From an uncultured Clostridia bacterium (lineage in GTDB: Bacteria; Bacillota; Clostridia; Oscillospirales; Oscillospiraceae), in the NCBI GenBank assembly GCA_947169005.1, contig CAMVOG010000002.1:1-28800 (forward strand): 28,800 nt of DNA, read 5' to 3'. The position numbers and the translations under genes are program-made. Below are positions 6,288-13,535 of this stretch, piece after piece (position 1 is the stretch's first letter; the number at the start of each line of letters is the position of its first letter). The notes under the pieces were generated by a model. It worked only from the letters and a program-made list of their open reading frames with translations, searched no databases and was not told the DNA's origin.

Positions 6288-8897
6288 TCAGTGCGCCTCG
6301 TGCCAGCTCTTGCCGATCTTGGCCTCGGCCAGCAGCCTTACGGAGAGCTGTACCACGTTTTCCATCTCTTCCTCCAAAATCTGCCGGGCCCGCTCGGCCT
6401 CCGCCTCCGGGCACTGGGCGATCAGCTCGTCGTGGACCTGGAGGATCAGCCGGGCCCTGAGCCCCTCCGCCTCAAAGCGGCGGGAGACCCGGATCATGGC
6501 CAGCTTGATGATGTCCGCCGCCGTGCCCTGGATGGGCATGTTCAGCGCCACCCGCTCGGCGAAGGAGCGCAGGTTGAAGTTCTTGCTTTTCAGCTCCGGC
6601 AGATAGCGCCGCCGCCCGAAGAGGGTGGAAACGTAGCCGTCCCGCTTCGCCTGCTCCACGATCTCCTGCATGTAGGCCTTCACGCCGCTGTAGGTGGCCA
6701 GGTAGCGGTCAATATAATCCCGGGCCTCGGCGCGGCTTACCTTGATATCCTGGGCCAGAGAGAAATCGGAGATACCGTAGACGATGCCGAAGTTGACGGC
6801 CTTGGCCCGGCTGCGCTGCAGGCTCGTTACCTCCTCCGGGGCCACGTGGAAGACCTGGGCCGCCGTGGAGCGGTGAATGTCCTGCCCCGAGGCGAAGGAG
6901 GCGATCATGGTCTCGTCCCCGGAAATGTGGGCCAGCAGCCGCAGCTCGATCTGGGAATAGTCCGCGTCCACCAGCAGCTCCCCCTCCGGGGCCACGAACA
7001 TCTTGCGGAACTCGGCCCCCAGCTGGGTGCGCACGGGGATGTTCTGCAGATTCGGCTCCGTGGAGGAGAGGCGGCCCGTGGCCGTCACGGTCATGTTGAA
7101 TTTGCTGTGGATGCGCCCGTCCGGGGCGATCTCCGCCAGCAGCCCGTCGGCGTAGGTGGATTTCAGCTTCGTGAACTGACGGTAGTTGATGATGGCGTCG
7201 ATGATGGGGTGCTTGCCCGAGAGCTTTTCCAGCACCTCGATGTTGGTGGAATAGCCGCTCTTGGTGCGGCTGACGGGGGGCAGCCCCAGCTTGTCGAAGA
7301 GAATCGCGCCGAGCTGCTTGGTGGAGTTGATGTTGAATTTTTCTCCCGCCTCGGTGTAGATGGCCTGCTCAAAAACGTCGATGCTCGCGCCGAGCTCCTT
7401 CCCGTAGCGGACCAGAGCCTCCCGGTCAACCAGGCAGCCCCATTGCTCCATCTGGGCCAGCACCGGGCAGAGGGGCAGCTCGATCTCATAGTAGAGCTTC
7501 GTCATTTCCGCCTCGGCCAGCTTAGCCTCCAGGATCGGGAACAGGGCCTCCAGAGCGGCGGCCCGCTTCGCGTCCTTCTCCGCGTCCGGCGCCTCGCCCA
7601 GCAGACTGAGCTGTTCCCCCTCGGCGCCCGCGTCCAGCTCCAGCCCGGCGTAGCGGTGGGCCACCCGCTCCAGGGAATAGTCCCCGTCCGAAGGGTCCAG
7701 CAGGTAGGCCGCGAGGCCCACGTCAAAGCGCCAGCCCCCGTCCTGCAGCCCCGCCCGCAGCAGGCGGAGCTGGGTGTCCTTGATCCCGGTCCCGATCTTA
7801 TCCGCCAGGGCGAAGACCGGGGCCGCCGTCCCAAGCGGCAGGGCCGGGTCCAGCCCGAAAAACCGCCCCTCCGCCCCGAAAACGGGCGTGGCCGCCTCTG
7901 CGGGGAAGAGCAGCGCCACGGGCCTTCCCGCAAAGCGCGCCGCGGCCTCCGCGACGGCCTCCGGGGAGGTAAGCAGCGCAAAGCGGAACTCCCCCAGGCT
8001 GGAGGCAGGGGCGGCGGCCCCATCCGGGGCTGTGAGACCGTATTTTTCAATGAGCTTGGTGAATTCCAGCTCCGTGAACAGGCGGTAAAGCTCGTCGTTG
8101 TTCACGTCCCGGCGCTTCGCCTCCTCCGGAGCGAAGTCCAGGGGCGCGTCCGTGACGATGGTGGCCAGGGTGAAGGACAGCTCTGCGCTTTCCCTGCCCT
8201 CAATCAGCTTTTTGGCGACGCTGGGCTTTACCTCGCCCTTCTCCGCCGCCTCATAGACTCCCCGGAGGGAGCCGTAGCTTTTCAGCAGCTCCATGGCGGT
8301 CTTTTCGCCCACGCCGGGCACGCCCTTGATGTTGTCGGAGCTGTCGCCCATGAGGGCCTTCAGATCGATGAGCCGGATCGGGGCAAAGCCGTATTTGTCC
8401 TCAAATACGGCTTCGTCATACTCCACGTATTCGTTGTGACCCATTTTGCTTGTGACCAGCTTCACGTGGGTCTTGTCGGTGATGAGCTGCAGGCTGTCCC
8501 GGTCCCCGGTGACGGCCAGGCAGTCCCAGCCCGCGGCCTCGCAGCGGCGGGAAATGGTGCCGATCAGGTCGTCGGCCTCCCAGCCCGCCAGCTCATAGCG
8601 GGGGATGTTCATGGCGTCCAGCACGGACTTGATATAAGGAAGCTGCATCGCCAGCTCGTCGGGCATTCCCTTGCGGGTGGCCTTGTATTCCTCCGTCAGC
8701 TTGTGGCGGAAGGTGGGCTCCTTCCGGTCGAAGGTCACGCAGAGGCCGTCGGGGGCGTCGTCCGCCAGCAGCTTTTGCAGAATGTTCAGAAAGCCGTACA
8801 CGGCGTTGGTATAGAGCCCCGCGCTGTTGGAAAGCAGGCGGATGCCGTAAAAGGCCCGATTCAGGATGCTGTTCCCGTCGATGACCATGAGTTTCAT
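6288..8897 (-). CDS. polA: DNA polymerase I
   Basis: Repair and Okazaki-fragment maturation polymerase, 869 residues. The ATG at 8897 is chosen because it gives MKLMVIDGNSILNRAFYG, the normal N-terminus, after a GGGAGG site; an upstream ATG would overlap the promoter. Order of domains: 5'-3' nuclease (about 1-290; DALMGDSSDN-type acidic site, GVPGVGEKTA), a degenerate 3'-5' exonuclease domain, and the polymerase. Motif A is DADYSQIELR with catalytic Asp646, motif B has Lys699, Phe703 and Tyr707, and motif C is VHDE at 821-824. The DxE metal site of the proofreading domain is not recognisable, so the enzyme is probably without proofreading, as in Bacillus relatives. Confidence 0.98.
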   Translation of the reverse strand: MKLMVIDGNSILNRAFYGIRLLSNSAGLYTNAVYGFLNILQKLLADDAPDGLCVTFDRKEPTFRHKLTEEYKATRKGMPDELAMQLPYIKSVLDAMNIPRYELAGWEADDLIGTISRRCEAAGWDCLAVTGDRDSLQLITDKTHVKLVTSKMGHNEYVEYDEAVFEDKYGFAPIRLIDLKALMGDSSDNIKGVPGVGEKTAMELLKSYGSLRGVYEAAEKGEVKPSVAKKLIEGRESAELSFTLATIVTDAPLDFAPEEAKRRDVNNDELYRLFTELEFTKLIEKYGLTAPDGAAAPASSLGEFRFALLTSPEAVAEAAARFAGRPVALLFPAEAATPVFGAEGRFFGLDPALPLGTAAPVFALADKIGTGIKDTQLRLLRAGLQDGGWRFDVGLAAYLLDPSDGDYSLERVAHRYAGLELDAGAEGEQLSLLGEAPDAEKDAKRAAALEALFPILEAKLAEAEMTKLYYEIELPLCPVLAQMEQWGCLVDREALVRYGKELGASIDVFEQAIYTEAGEKFNINSTKQLGAILFDKLGLPPVSRTKSGYSTNIEVLEKLSGKHPIIDAIINYRQFTKLKSTYADGLLAEIAPDGRIHSKFNMTVTATGRLSSTEPNLQNIPVRTQLGAEFRKMFVAPEGELLVDADYSQIELRLLAHISGDETMIASFASGQDIHRSTAAQVFHVAPEEVTSLQRSRAKAVNFGIVYGISDFSLAQDIKVSRAEARDYIDRYLATYSGVKAYMQEIVEQAKRDGYVSTLFGRRRYLPELKSKNFNLRSFAERVALNMPIQGTAADIIKLAMIRVSRRFEAEGLRARLILQVHDELIAQCPEAEAERARQILEEEMENVVQLSVRLLAEAKIGKSWHEAH

Positions 8898-8931
8898 GGC
8901 TTTCCCTCCCTTTCGAGGTGTCGTACACCAT

Positions 8932-8960
8932 AGTATACCACGCCGGAGGAGAGATGACAA
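8932..8960 (-). promoter_or_regulatory. Promoter of polA-rimI
   Basis: Minus-strand TTGTCA (8955-8960), 17-base spacer, TATACT (8932-8937). The predicted start lies about 25-30 bases before the polA ATG. Confidence 0.8.
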
Positions 8961-8969
8961 ATGATTTAT

Positions 8970-9128
8970 TCATGTTCCTCTATTCATTGCTCCCGCGGGC
9001 CGCGCCCGTCCTTCCTCCGTCAGCCACAGCAGCGCGGCGTAGCAGCAGCCCGCCGCGGCGAGGGCGAGGAACAGCCCCGCCGTCCCCGGCAGAAGGCGGC
9101 CCAGGAGCCGGGCGGCCCTGACCTCGAC
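8970..9128 (-). pseudogene. C-terminal remainder of the SpoVB/MurJ-type flippase, beyond an in-frame TAG
   Basis: Directly after the amber codon at 9129-9131 the same reading frame stays open to a TGA at 8970-8972. It encodes 52 residues starting VEVRAARLLGRLLPG and including a strongly hydrophobic helix (TAGLFLALAAAGCCYAALLW), as expected for the last membrane segment of this family. Joined to the upstream part the protein would have about 502 residues, the family's normal size. I take it as the true C-terminus, cut off by the adapter-like stretch. Confidence 0.75.
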
Positions 9129-10478
9129 CTAGATCGGAAGGGCGGCGTGCAGGGGCAGCGCGGCCCCCGCGCGGGTCCCCGCCACCTTTCCCAGCCGCCG
9201 CAGGCTCAGCGCGAAGTTGAAGCATTCGCTGAAAAAGAGAATGAAGACGTATCCGCGCACGGCCCACAGGGGCAGCAGCCAGACCACCAGGGCGAGGCTG
9301 AGGGCGGCGTCCGCCACGTTGATGGCCATGGAGTGGAGCTGCTGCCCCAGCCCCTTGAGCATCCCATCCGTCACCGTGTCCATGTACATGACCACCACCA
9401 GAGGGGAGAGCAAGCAGATGAACTGCCCCGCCTGGGCGGAGTCGTAGAGCAGCGCTCCCAGCTCCGTGCCGAAGCAGCCCAGCAGCGCCGCGCAGCCCAC
9501 GGCGAAGCGGTAGCAGAGCCCCAGGATGCGGGCGGCCCTGAGCTCCAGCTCCCGGGTCCGGCCCCGCACCTGCAGCTCCGTCAGCTCCGGCACCAGCAGC
9601 TCCGCCAGGCTCGTCAGCAGGGCGGAGGGGAAAAGCAGCACTGGGAAAACCATGCCGTGTACCGTGCCGTATAGGGCCAGAGCCTCCTCCGCCGAGGCTC
9701 CCGCCCGCCGCAGTCCGCCGGGGATCAGTACGTGCCGCAGGGTCCCCAGGGCCGTGCGGGCATAGGAGCTGAGGGCCAGGGGCAGGGCGATCTCCAAAAG
9801 CCGCCGCAGGCCGCCCGCCCGCCGGTTTTGCTTCCCGAAGCCCCGCAGCAGGGCGAGGAAAACGGGCAGCGTCACAAGAAAGCCAAGGCAGGAGGCCGCG
9901 GCGGAGGCAAAGGACAGCGCCAGCTCACCCGCGCCCGGTCCCTCGGCCTCCGGCAGCAGCAGAAGCGTGAAAGCCACCAGGGCCAGCTGCTCCAAAAGCT
10001 GCAAAAGGGCTGCCCGGCCCACCTTTCCGGCGGCGGTGAAGAAACCGCCCATTACGGCGGAGAGAGCCAGAAAAGGGAGCCCCAGGGCCAGCAGCCGCAG
10101 AGGAAGGGCCCCCTCCTCACCCCCGGCCCAGGTCCGGGCAAGGAAGGGGGCAAGGGGCCAGACCAGCCCCAGGGCCAGCAGACTGAAAAAGAGGGCGTAG
10201 CCGATGCCGGGCAGCAGCACGCTCCGCAGTTCCGTCTGTTTCCCACGCCCCAGGGCCTCCGCCGCCAGCCGCGTCACGGCAAAGCGCACCCCCGAGACCG
10301 CCAGCGTCGCCGCCAGCCCGTGGATGGAGAGCAGAAGCTGAAATTCCCCCAGCCCCGCCGCCCCCAGGCTCCGGCTCACCAGGGACTGGAAGAAAAGCCC
10401 CACGCCCCGGGACACGAAGGCAAACACCGTCAGCAGCAGCGTATTCCGCACCAGCTTATGATCCAGGACCCTCCCCAT
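9129..10478 (-). CDS. SpoVB/MurJ-type polysaccharide or lipid flippase, prematurely stopped
   Basis: Multi-pass membrane protein of the MOP superfamily, expected to flip lipid-linked precursors across the membrane; SpoVB is the sporulation member, but the substrate is not readable here. The 449 residues to the stop contain the family start RNTLLLTVFAFVSRGVGLFFQ, SRSLGAAGLGEFQLLLSIHG, and about a dozen hydrophobic segments. The ATG at 10478 is preferred over a GTG three bases upstream because of its spacing to GGGGGTG. The last residues, LPLHAALPI, followed by TAG, derive from a stretch resembling an Illumina adapter. The natural protein probably continues in frame to 8970. Confidence 0.8.
   Translation of the reverse strand: MGRVLDHKLVRNTLLLTVFAFVSRGVGLFFQSLVSRSLGAAGLGEFQLLLSIHGLAATLAVSGVRFAVTRLAAEALGRGKQTELRSVLLPGIGYALFFSLLALGLVWPLAPFLARTWAGGEEGALPLRLLALGLPFLALSAVMGGFFTAAGKVGRAALLQLLEQLALVAFTLLLLPEAEGPGAGELALSFASAAASCLGFLVTLPVFLALLRGFGKQNRRAGGLRRLLEIALPLALSSYARTALGTLRHVLIPGGLRRAGASAEEALALYGTVHGMVFPVLLFPSALLTSLAELLVPELTELQVRGRTRELELRAARILGLCYRFAVGCAALLGCFGTELGALLYDSAQAGQFICLLSPLVVVMYMDTVTDGMLKGLGQQLHSMAINVADAALSLALVVWLLPLWAVRGYVFILFFSECFNFALSLRRLGKVAGTRAGAALPLHAALPI
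9131..9160. other. Illumina adapter-like sequence, probable assembly artefact
   Basis: Plus strand 9131-9140 is AGATCGGAAG, the exact start of the common Illumina adapter. On the minus strand the 20 bases 9131-9150 match the 3' end of the TruSeq universal adapter at 17 positions, with the last 10 bases exact. Similarity fades upstream. It creates the TAG that ends the flippase frame. Confidence 0.65.
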
Positions 10479-10517
10479 CACGTCACCCCCGCGGCAGTAT
10501 ATGCGGGACGAGGGGGA

Positions 10518-10584
10518 AAGATAAGAGATAAAAGATAAAAAATAAAAGATAAAAGATATGAAAATATCTCTTATCTCTTATCTT
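10518..10584. repeat. AT-rich inverted repeat with tandem GATAAAA units
   Basis: The arm 10518-10537 and the arm 10565-10584 are reverse complements at 19 of 20 positions; between them ATAAAAGAT-type units repeat. The right arm covers the stop codon of the TetR gene. It could act as a weak terminator between the TetR and flippase genes, but it has no GC stem. Confidence 0.7.
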
Positions 10585-11188
10585 ATTTCCTCCCAGGTTC
10601 CCACTCGCCCCTCGGCAGGGTGAACTCCCGGTCAATGGCCTCGCCCACCAGCCGCAGGTTTTCCTCCGTGTAGGCCATTTCTCCGTTATCGAACATGAGA
10701 GCCGCCCCATATATAAGGGAGCGGACGATATAGAGCTTGAAGTGGCGCACGTCGTCGGGCATGGCGGCCTCAGAACAGAACTTTGCGACCAATTCATCCG
10801 CCAGGGGGCTCAGCCTGCCCTTGGGACGGACGAATTCTTTATCAAAATCATCGTCACGCAGCATGATGGTGGAGCGGAAATAGGGATTTTCCACCAAAAA
10901 ACGCACATAGTCCACGCTGATTTCCACAAGCTGCCGCCTGGTGGAGCCGGGGAAGCGGGCCAGCAGCGCCTCCTGCCGCTGCCGCCATTGGTCGTTGATG
11001 TACTCCACGATGGCGGCGACGAAGCTGTGCTTGTCCTTGAAATGCTTGTAGGGGGCCGCGCAGGAGACCTGGCAGGTGGCGGCGATGCGCCGCACGGAGA
11101 AATCCTGATAGCCGTATTCGTTCAGCTCACGGATGCCTTCTAAGATCAGCAGGTCGCGTACATTTCGTTTTTCCGCGTTCTCAGCCAA
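10583..11188 (-). CDS. TetR/AcrR-family transcriptional regulator
   Basis: A 201-residue one-domain-plus-ligand-domain repressor type. The N-terminal helix-turn-helix shows as ILEGIRELNEYGYQDFSVRRIAATCQVSCAAPYKHFKDKHSF (about residues 15-57, quoted here in parts: GYQDFSVRRIAATCQVS, then APYKHFKDK). The remaining helical part (about 60-201) should bind the inducer, unknown here. It starts with TTG at 11188, since no ATG lies in frame nearby and GGGAGG is 9 bases upstream. The gene is divergent from the fatty-acid operon, whose start carries a palindrome with the tet-operator core; it is therefore the likely regulator of that operon and perhaps of itself. Confidence 0.88.
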   Translation of the reverse strand: MAENAEKRNVRDLLILEGIRELNEYGYQDFSVRRIAATCQVSCAAPYKHFKDKHSFVAAIVEYINDQWRQRQEALLARFPGSTRRQLVEISVDYVRFLVENPYFRSTIMLRDDDFDKEFVRPKGRLSPLADELVAKFCSEAAMPDDVRHFKLYIVRSLIYGAALMFDNGEMAYTEENLRLVGEAIDREFTLPRGEWEPGRK

Positions 11189-11238
11189 TGCTTTTCGCCT
11201 CCCATCGAAAAATAAGACGCCTTTGCCGCAGATAGTTA

Positions 11239-11267
11239 TTGACGCAGAGAATAAAACATGGTAAAAT
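11239..11267 (+). promoter_or_regulatory. Promoter of the fatty-acid synthesis operon
   Basis: TTGACG (11239-11244), 17 bases, TAAAAT (11262-11267). The predicted start near 11274 abuts the palindrome at 11275. The leader of about 100 bases contains a small hairpin (GCCCGT at 11333 with ACGGGC at 11349) just before the acpP ribosome site GGGAGG. Confidence 0.8.
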
Positions 11268-11274
11268 CAGCAAA

Positions 11275-11291
11275 GGTTATCAGTGATAACC
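11275..11291. promoter_or_regulatory. 17-bp perfect palindrome, candidate TetR-type operator
   Basis: GGTTATCA-G-TGATAACC, perfect 8-bp arms around one base. The core TATCAGTGATA is identical to the core of the classical tet operator. It lies at the predicted transcription start, between the operon and the divergent TetR-family gene. Confidence 0.75.
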
Positions 11292-11375
11292 ACTTATGCG
11301 TTTATCATAATACAAACATTGTCCGTTTGCAAGCCCGTCTGCAAAAATACGGGCCGGATATGGGAGGTAGTTAAA

Positions 11376-11597
11376 ATGATTTTTGAGGCTATTGCGAAGC
11401 TGATCGCCGAGCGCAACGACTGTGACGTGGCCGATATCACCATGGACAGCAGCTTTAAGGACCTGGGCATCGATTCCCTCGACTCCGTCGAGCTGGTCAT
11501 GAGCCTGGAGGACGAGCTGGATATGGAGATCGAGCTGGAGGACAAGGTGGAGACCGTGGGCGACCTGGTCCGCTACATCGAGGGCCTGAAGCAGTAA
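11376..11597 (+). CDS. acpP: Acyl carrier protein
   Basis: Carries the growing acyl chain on a phosphopantetheine arm. The 73-residue acidic protein has the attachment motif GIDSLDSVEL with Ser34, and the usual helices before and after. The ATG at 11376 is preferred over upstream starts because it follows GGGAGG by 8 bases and gives the normal N-terminus MIFEAIAKLIAER. It is the first gene of the operon; a hairpin after it may favour its separate accumulation. Confidence 0.98.
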   Translation: MIFEAIAKLIAERNDCDVADITMDSSFKDLGIDSLDSVELVMSLEDELDMEIELEDKVETVGDLVRYIEGLKQ

Positions 11598-11621
11598 GCT
11601 TCGCCCGTCTGCTTTTGATTC

Positions 11622-11644
11622 GCAAGGCGGTGCAGCCGCCTTGC
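11622..11644 (+). other. Intercistronic hairpin between acpP and fabK
   Basis: A perfect 9-bp GC-rich stem (11622-11630 with 11636-11644) and a 5-base loop in the 82-base gap. No T tract follows, so it is more likely an mRNA-stabilising or processing element than a terminator. Confidence 0.5.
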
Positions 11645-11679
11645 CGGGTCGTTATGCCTGAAAAGAGGTGCTTCGATAG

Positions 11680-12630
11680 ATGTTGAACAGTTGTCTTTGC
11701 TCCATGCTGGGGCTGCGCTATCCCATCTTCCAGGGCGGCATGGCCTGGATCGCGGACGGCAGGCTGGCGGCCGCCGTTTCCAACGGGGGCTGCCTGGGCA
11801 TCGTCGCGGCGGGGAACGCCCCGGCGGACTATGTGGCCGGGCAAATCGATATCGCCATGGAGCTGACGAAGGGGGAGAAGCCCTTCGGCGTGAACATCAT
11901 GCTGATGAGCCCCTTTGCCGACGAGGTAGCGGCCCTTTGCGCCGAGCGGAAGGTGGCCGTCGTCACCACCGGCGCGGGGAACCCCGCGAAATATATGGAT
12001 AGCTGGCAGGCCGCCGGGATCAAGGTGATCCCCGTGGTGGCCTCCACCGCCATGGCCAAGCTGATGAGCCGCGCGGGCGCTTCCGCCCTCATCGCCGAGG
12101 GCGGCGAGAGCGGAGGCCACGTGGGGGATACCTCCACCATGGCCCTGGTGCCCCAGGTCTGCGACGTGACGGAGCTGCCAGTCCTGGCTGCGGGCGGCAT
12201 CGCGGACGGGCGGCAGATGGCCGCGGCGCTGATGCTGGGCGCCTGCGGCGTGCAGATGGGCACCCGCTTCCTGGTGGCGGAGGAATGCTGCGTCCACCAG
12301 AATTATAAGGATAAGGTCCTTAAGGCCAACGACCTGGCCACCATCGTCACGGGCAAGCGGCTGGGCCACCCGGTCCGCAGTCTGAAAACCCCCTTTGCCC
12401 GGGACTATTTCAAGGCCGAGTACAGCCAGATTTCCGACGAGGAGCTGGAGAACATGGGCGTCGGCGCGCTGCGCAAGGCTGTCCAGGAGGGCAACCTCCA
12501 GGAGGGCTGCTTCCTGGCGGGCCAGGTGGCCGGTATGGTGAAAAAGGCCCAGCCTGCCGCCGAGATCCTGCGGGAGGTGGCCGAGGGCGCTGAGGACGTG
12601 CTGAAAGGGGCCGCGCAATGGGTAAAATAG
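11680..12630 (+). CDS. fabK: Enoyl-ACP reductase II FabK (FMN-dependent)
   Basis: Reduces trans-2-enoyl-ACP in the last step of each elongation cycle. The 316 residues form a TIM barrel of the 2-nitropropane dioxygenase/FMN family: MLGLRYPIFQGGMAWIA at the N-terminus, KPFGVNIMLMSP, the FabK-typical AEGGESGGHVG, the FMN phosphate-binding LAAGGIADGRQMAAALMLGA and GVQMGTRFL. Its place after acpP and before fabD is the standard Firmicutes order and separates it from nitronate monooxygenases. The first ATG is used, with AGAGGTG 9 bases upstream. The end overlaps fabD by 13 bases. Confidence 0.96.
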   Translation: MLNSCLCSMLGLRYPIFQGGMAWIADGRLAAAVSNGGCLGIVAAGNAPADYVAGQIDIAMELTKGEKPFGVNIMLMSPFADEVAALCAERKVAVVTTGAGNPAKYMDSWQAAGIKVIPVVASTAMAKLMSRAGASALIAEGGESGGHVGDTSTMALVPQVCDVTELPVLAAGGIADGRQMAAALMLGACGVQMGTRFLVAEECCVHQNYKDKVLKANDLATIVTGKRLGHPVRSLKTPFARDYFKAEYSQISDEELENMGVGALRKAVQEGNLQEGCFLAGQVAGMVKKAQPAAEILREVAEGAEDVLKGAAQWVK

Positions 12631-13535
12631 CCTTCGTTTTCTCGGGCCAGGGGGCCCAGAAGCCCGGCATGGGCCTCTCCCTCTATGAGTCCGCCCCCGC
12701 CGCCCGGGAGGTTTTTGACCGGCTGGAGGCCCTGCGCCCCGGCCTTAAAGAGCTCTGCTTCCACGGCGAGGCCGAGGAGCTCGGCATCACGAAGAACACC
12801 CAGCCCGCCCTCTTTGCCGTGGAGCTGGCCGCTGCCGCCGCCCTGAGAGCGGCGGGGGTGGAGCCGGCCATGGACGCGGGCTTTTCCCTGGGGGAGATCA
12901 CGGCCCTCACGGATTCCGGCGCCGCCGACGCTGAGACGGGCTTTCGCCTGGTCTGCCGCCGGGCGGAGCTGATGCAGGCGGACGCCGAGGCCAATCCCGG
13001 CGGCATGGCCGCCGTTCTCAAGCTGACGGACGAGCAGGTGGAGGCCGTCTGCGCGGGCATCGAGGGGGCGTACCCCGTCAACTACAACTGCCCCGGCCAG
13101 GTCTCCGTGGCCTGCAAAAAGGAGAGCCTGCCGGAGCTTTCTGCCGCCGTCAAGGCGGCGGGTGGCCGCGCCGTTCCCTTGAAGGTGAGCGGCGGCTTCC
13201 ATTCTCCCTATATGGCCAACGCCGCCAAAGCCTTCGGGGAGGCCGTGCGGGCCGAGACTCTGCGTGAGCCCGCCCTCCCGCTGTATTCCGACTATACGGC
13301 CCTGCCCTATGAGGGGAACTTTGCCGAGCTGCTTTCCAGGCAGATCTGCAACCCCGTCCGCTGGCAGAGCCTGGTGAAGAACATGATCGCCGCGGGGGCC
13401 GATACCTTCGTGGAGCTTGGCCCCGGCAAGACCCTTTGCGGCCTCATCAACAAGATCGATCCGGCTGTCCGCACCCTCCACGTGGAGGACGCGGAGAGCC
13501 TTCTGGAAACGGTAAAGGAGGCGGGCGTATGCTGA
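12618..13535 (+). CDS. fabD: Malonyl-CoA:ACP transacylase FabD
   Basis: Transfers malonyl from CoA to the AcpP arm. The 305 residues carry FSGQGAQKPGMG at the start, the nucleophile elbow GFSLGE with Ser90, the Arg-containing VCRRAELMQ, and the catalytic histidine in SGGFHSPYM. The elbow is normally GHSLGE; Phe replaces the His before the nucleophile. The catalytic Ser-His pair is otherwise complete. It overlaps fabK by 13 and fabG by 7 bases, so expression is tightly coupled. Confidence 0.97.
   Translation: MGKIAFVFSGQGAQKPGMGLSLYESAPAAREVFDRLEALRPGLKELCFHGEAEELGITKNTQPALFAVELAAAAALRAAGVEPAMDAGFSLGEITALTDSGAADAETGFRLVCRRAELMQADAEANPGGMAAVLKLTDEQVEAVCAGIEGAYPVNYNCPGQVSVACKKESLPELSAAVKAAGGRAVPLKVSGGFHSPYMANAAKAFGEAVRAETLREPALPLYSDYTALPYEGNFAELLSRQICNPVRWQSLVKNMIAAGADTFVELGPGKTLCGLINKIDPAVRTLHVEDAESLLETVKEAGVC

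Noticed and set aside
6207..8933. A very long open frame on the plus strand opposite polA, and similar ones opposite groEL, birA and accC
   Set aside because: GC-rich codon bias opens the antisense frames; their translations are low-complexity and rich in Gly, Gln, His, Arg and Leu, without any family motif, while the opposite strand encodes well-known proteins.
9129..9131. Amber stop recoding or a programmed readthrough in the flippase
   Set aside because: The adapter similarity explains the stop more simply, and no other gene in the window has an internal TAG.
10518..10584. CRISPR-like repeat array
   Set aside because: The units are under 10 bases, contiguous and without spacers.
11283..11375. 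Longer form of the acyl carrier protein starting upstream
   Set aside because: The extension lies in the leader with the operator and hairpin, lacks a ribosome site and is unlike any ACP N-terminus.
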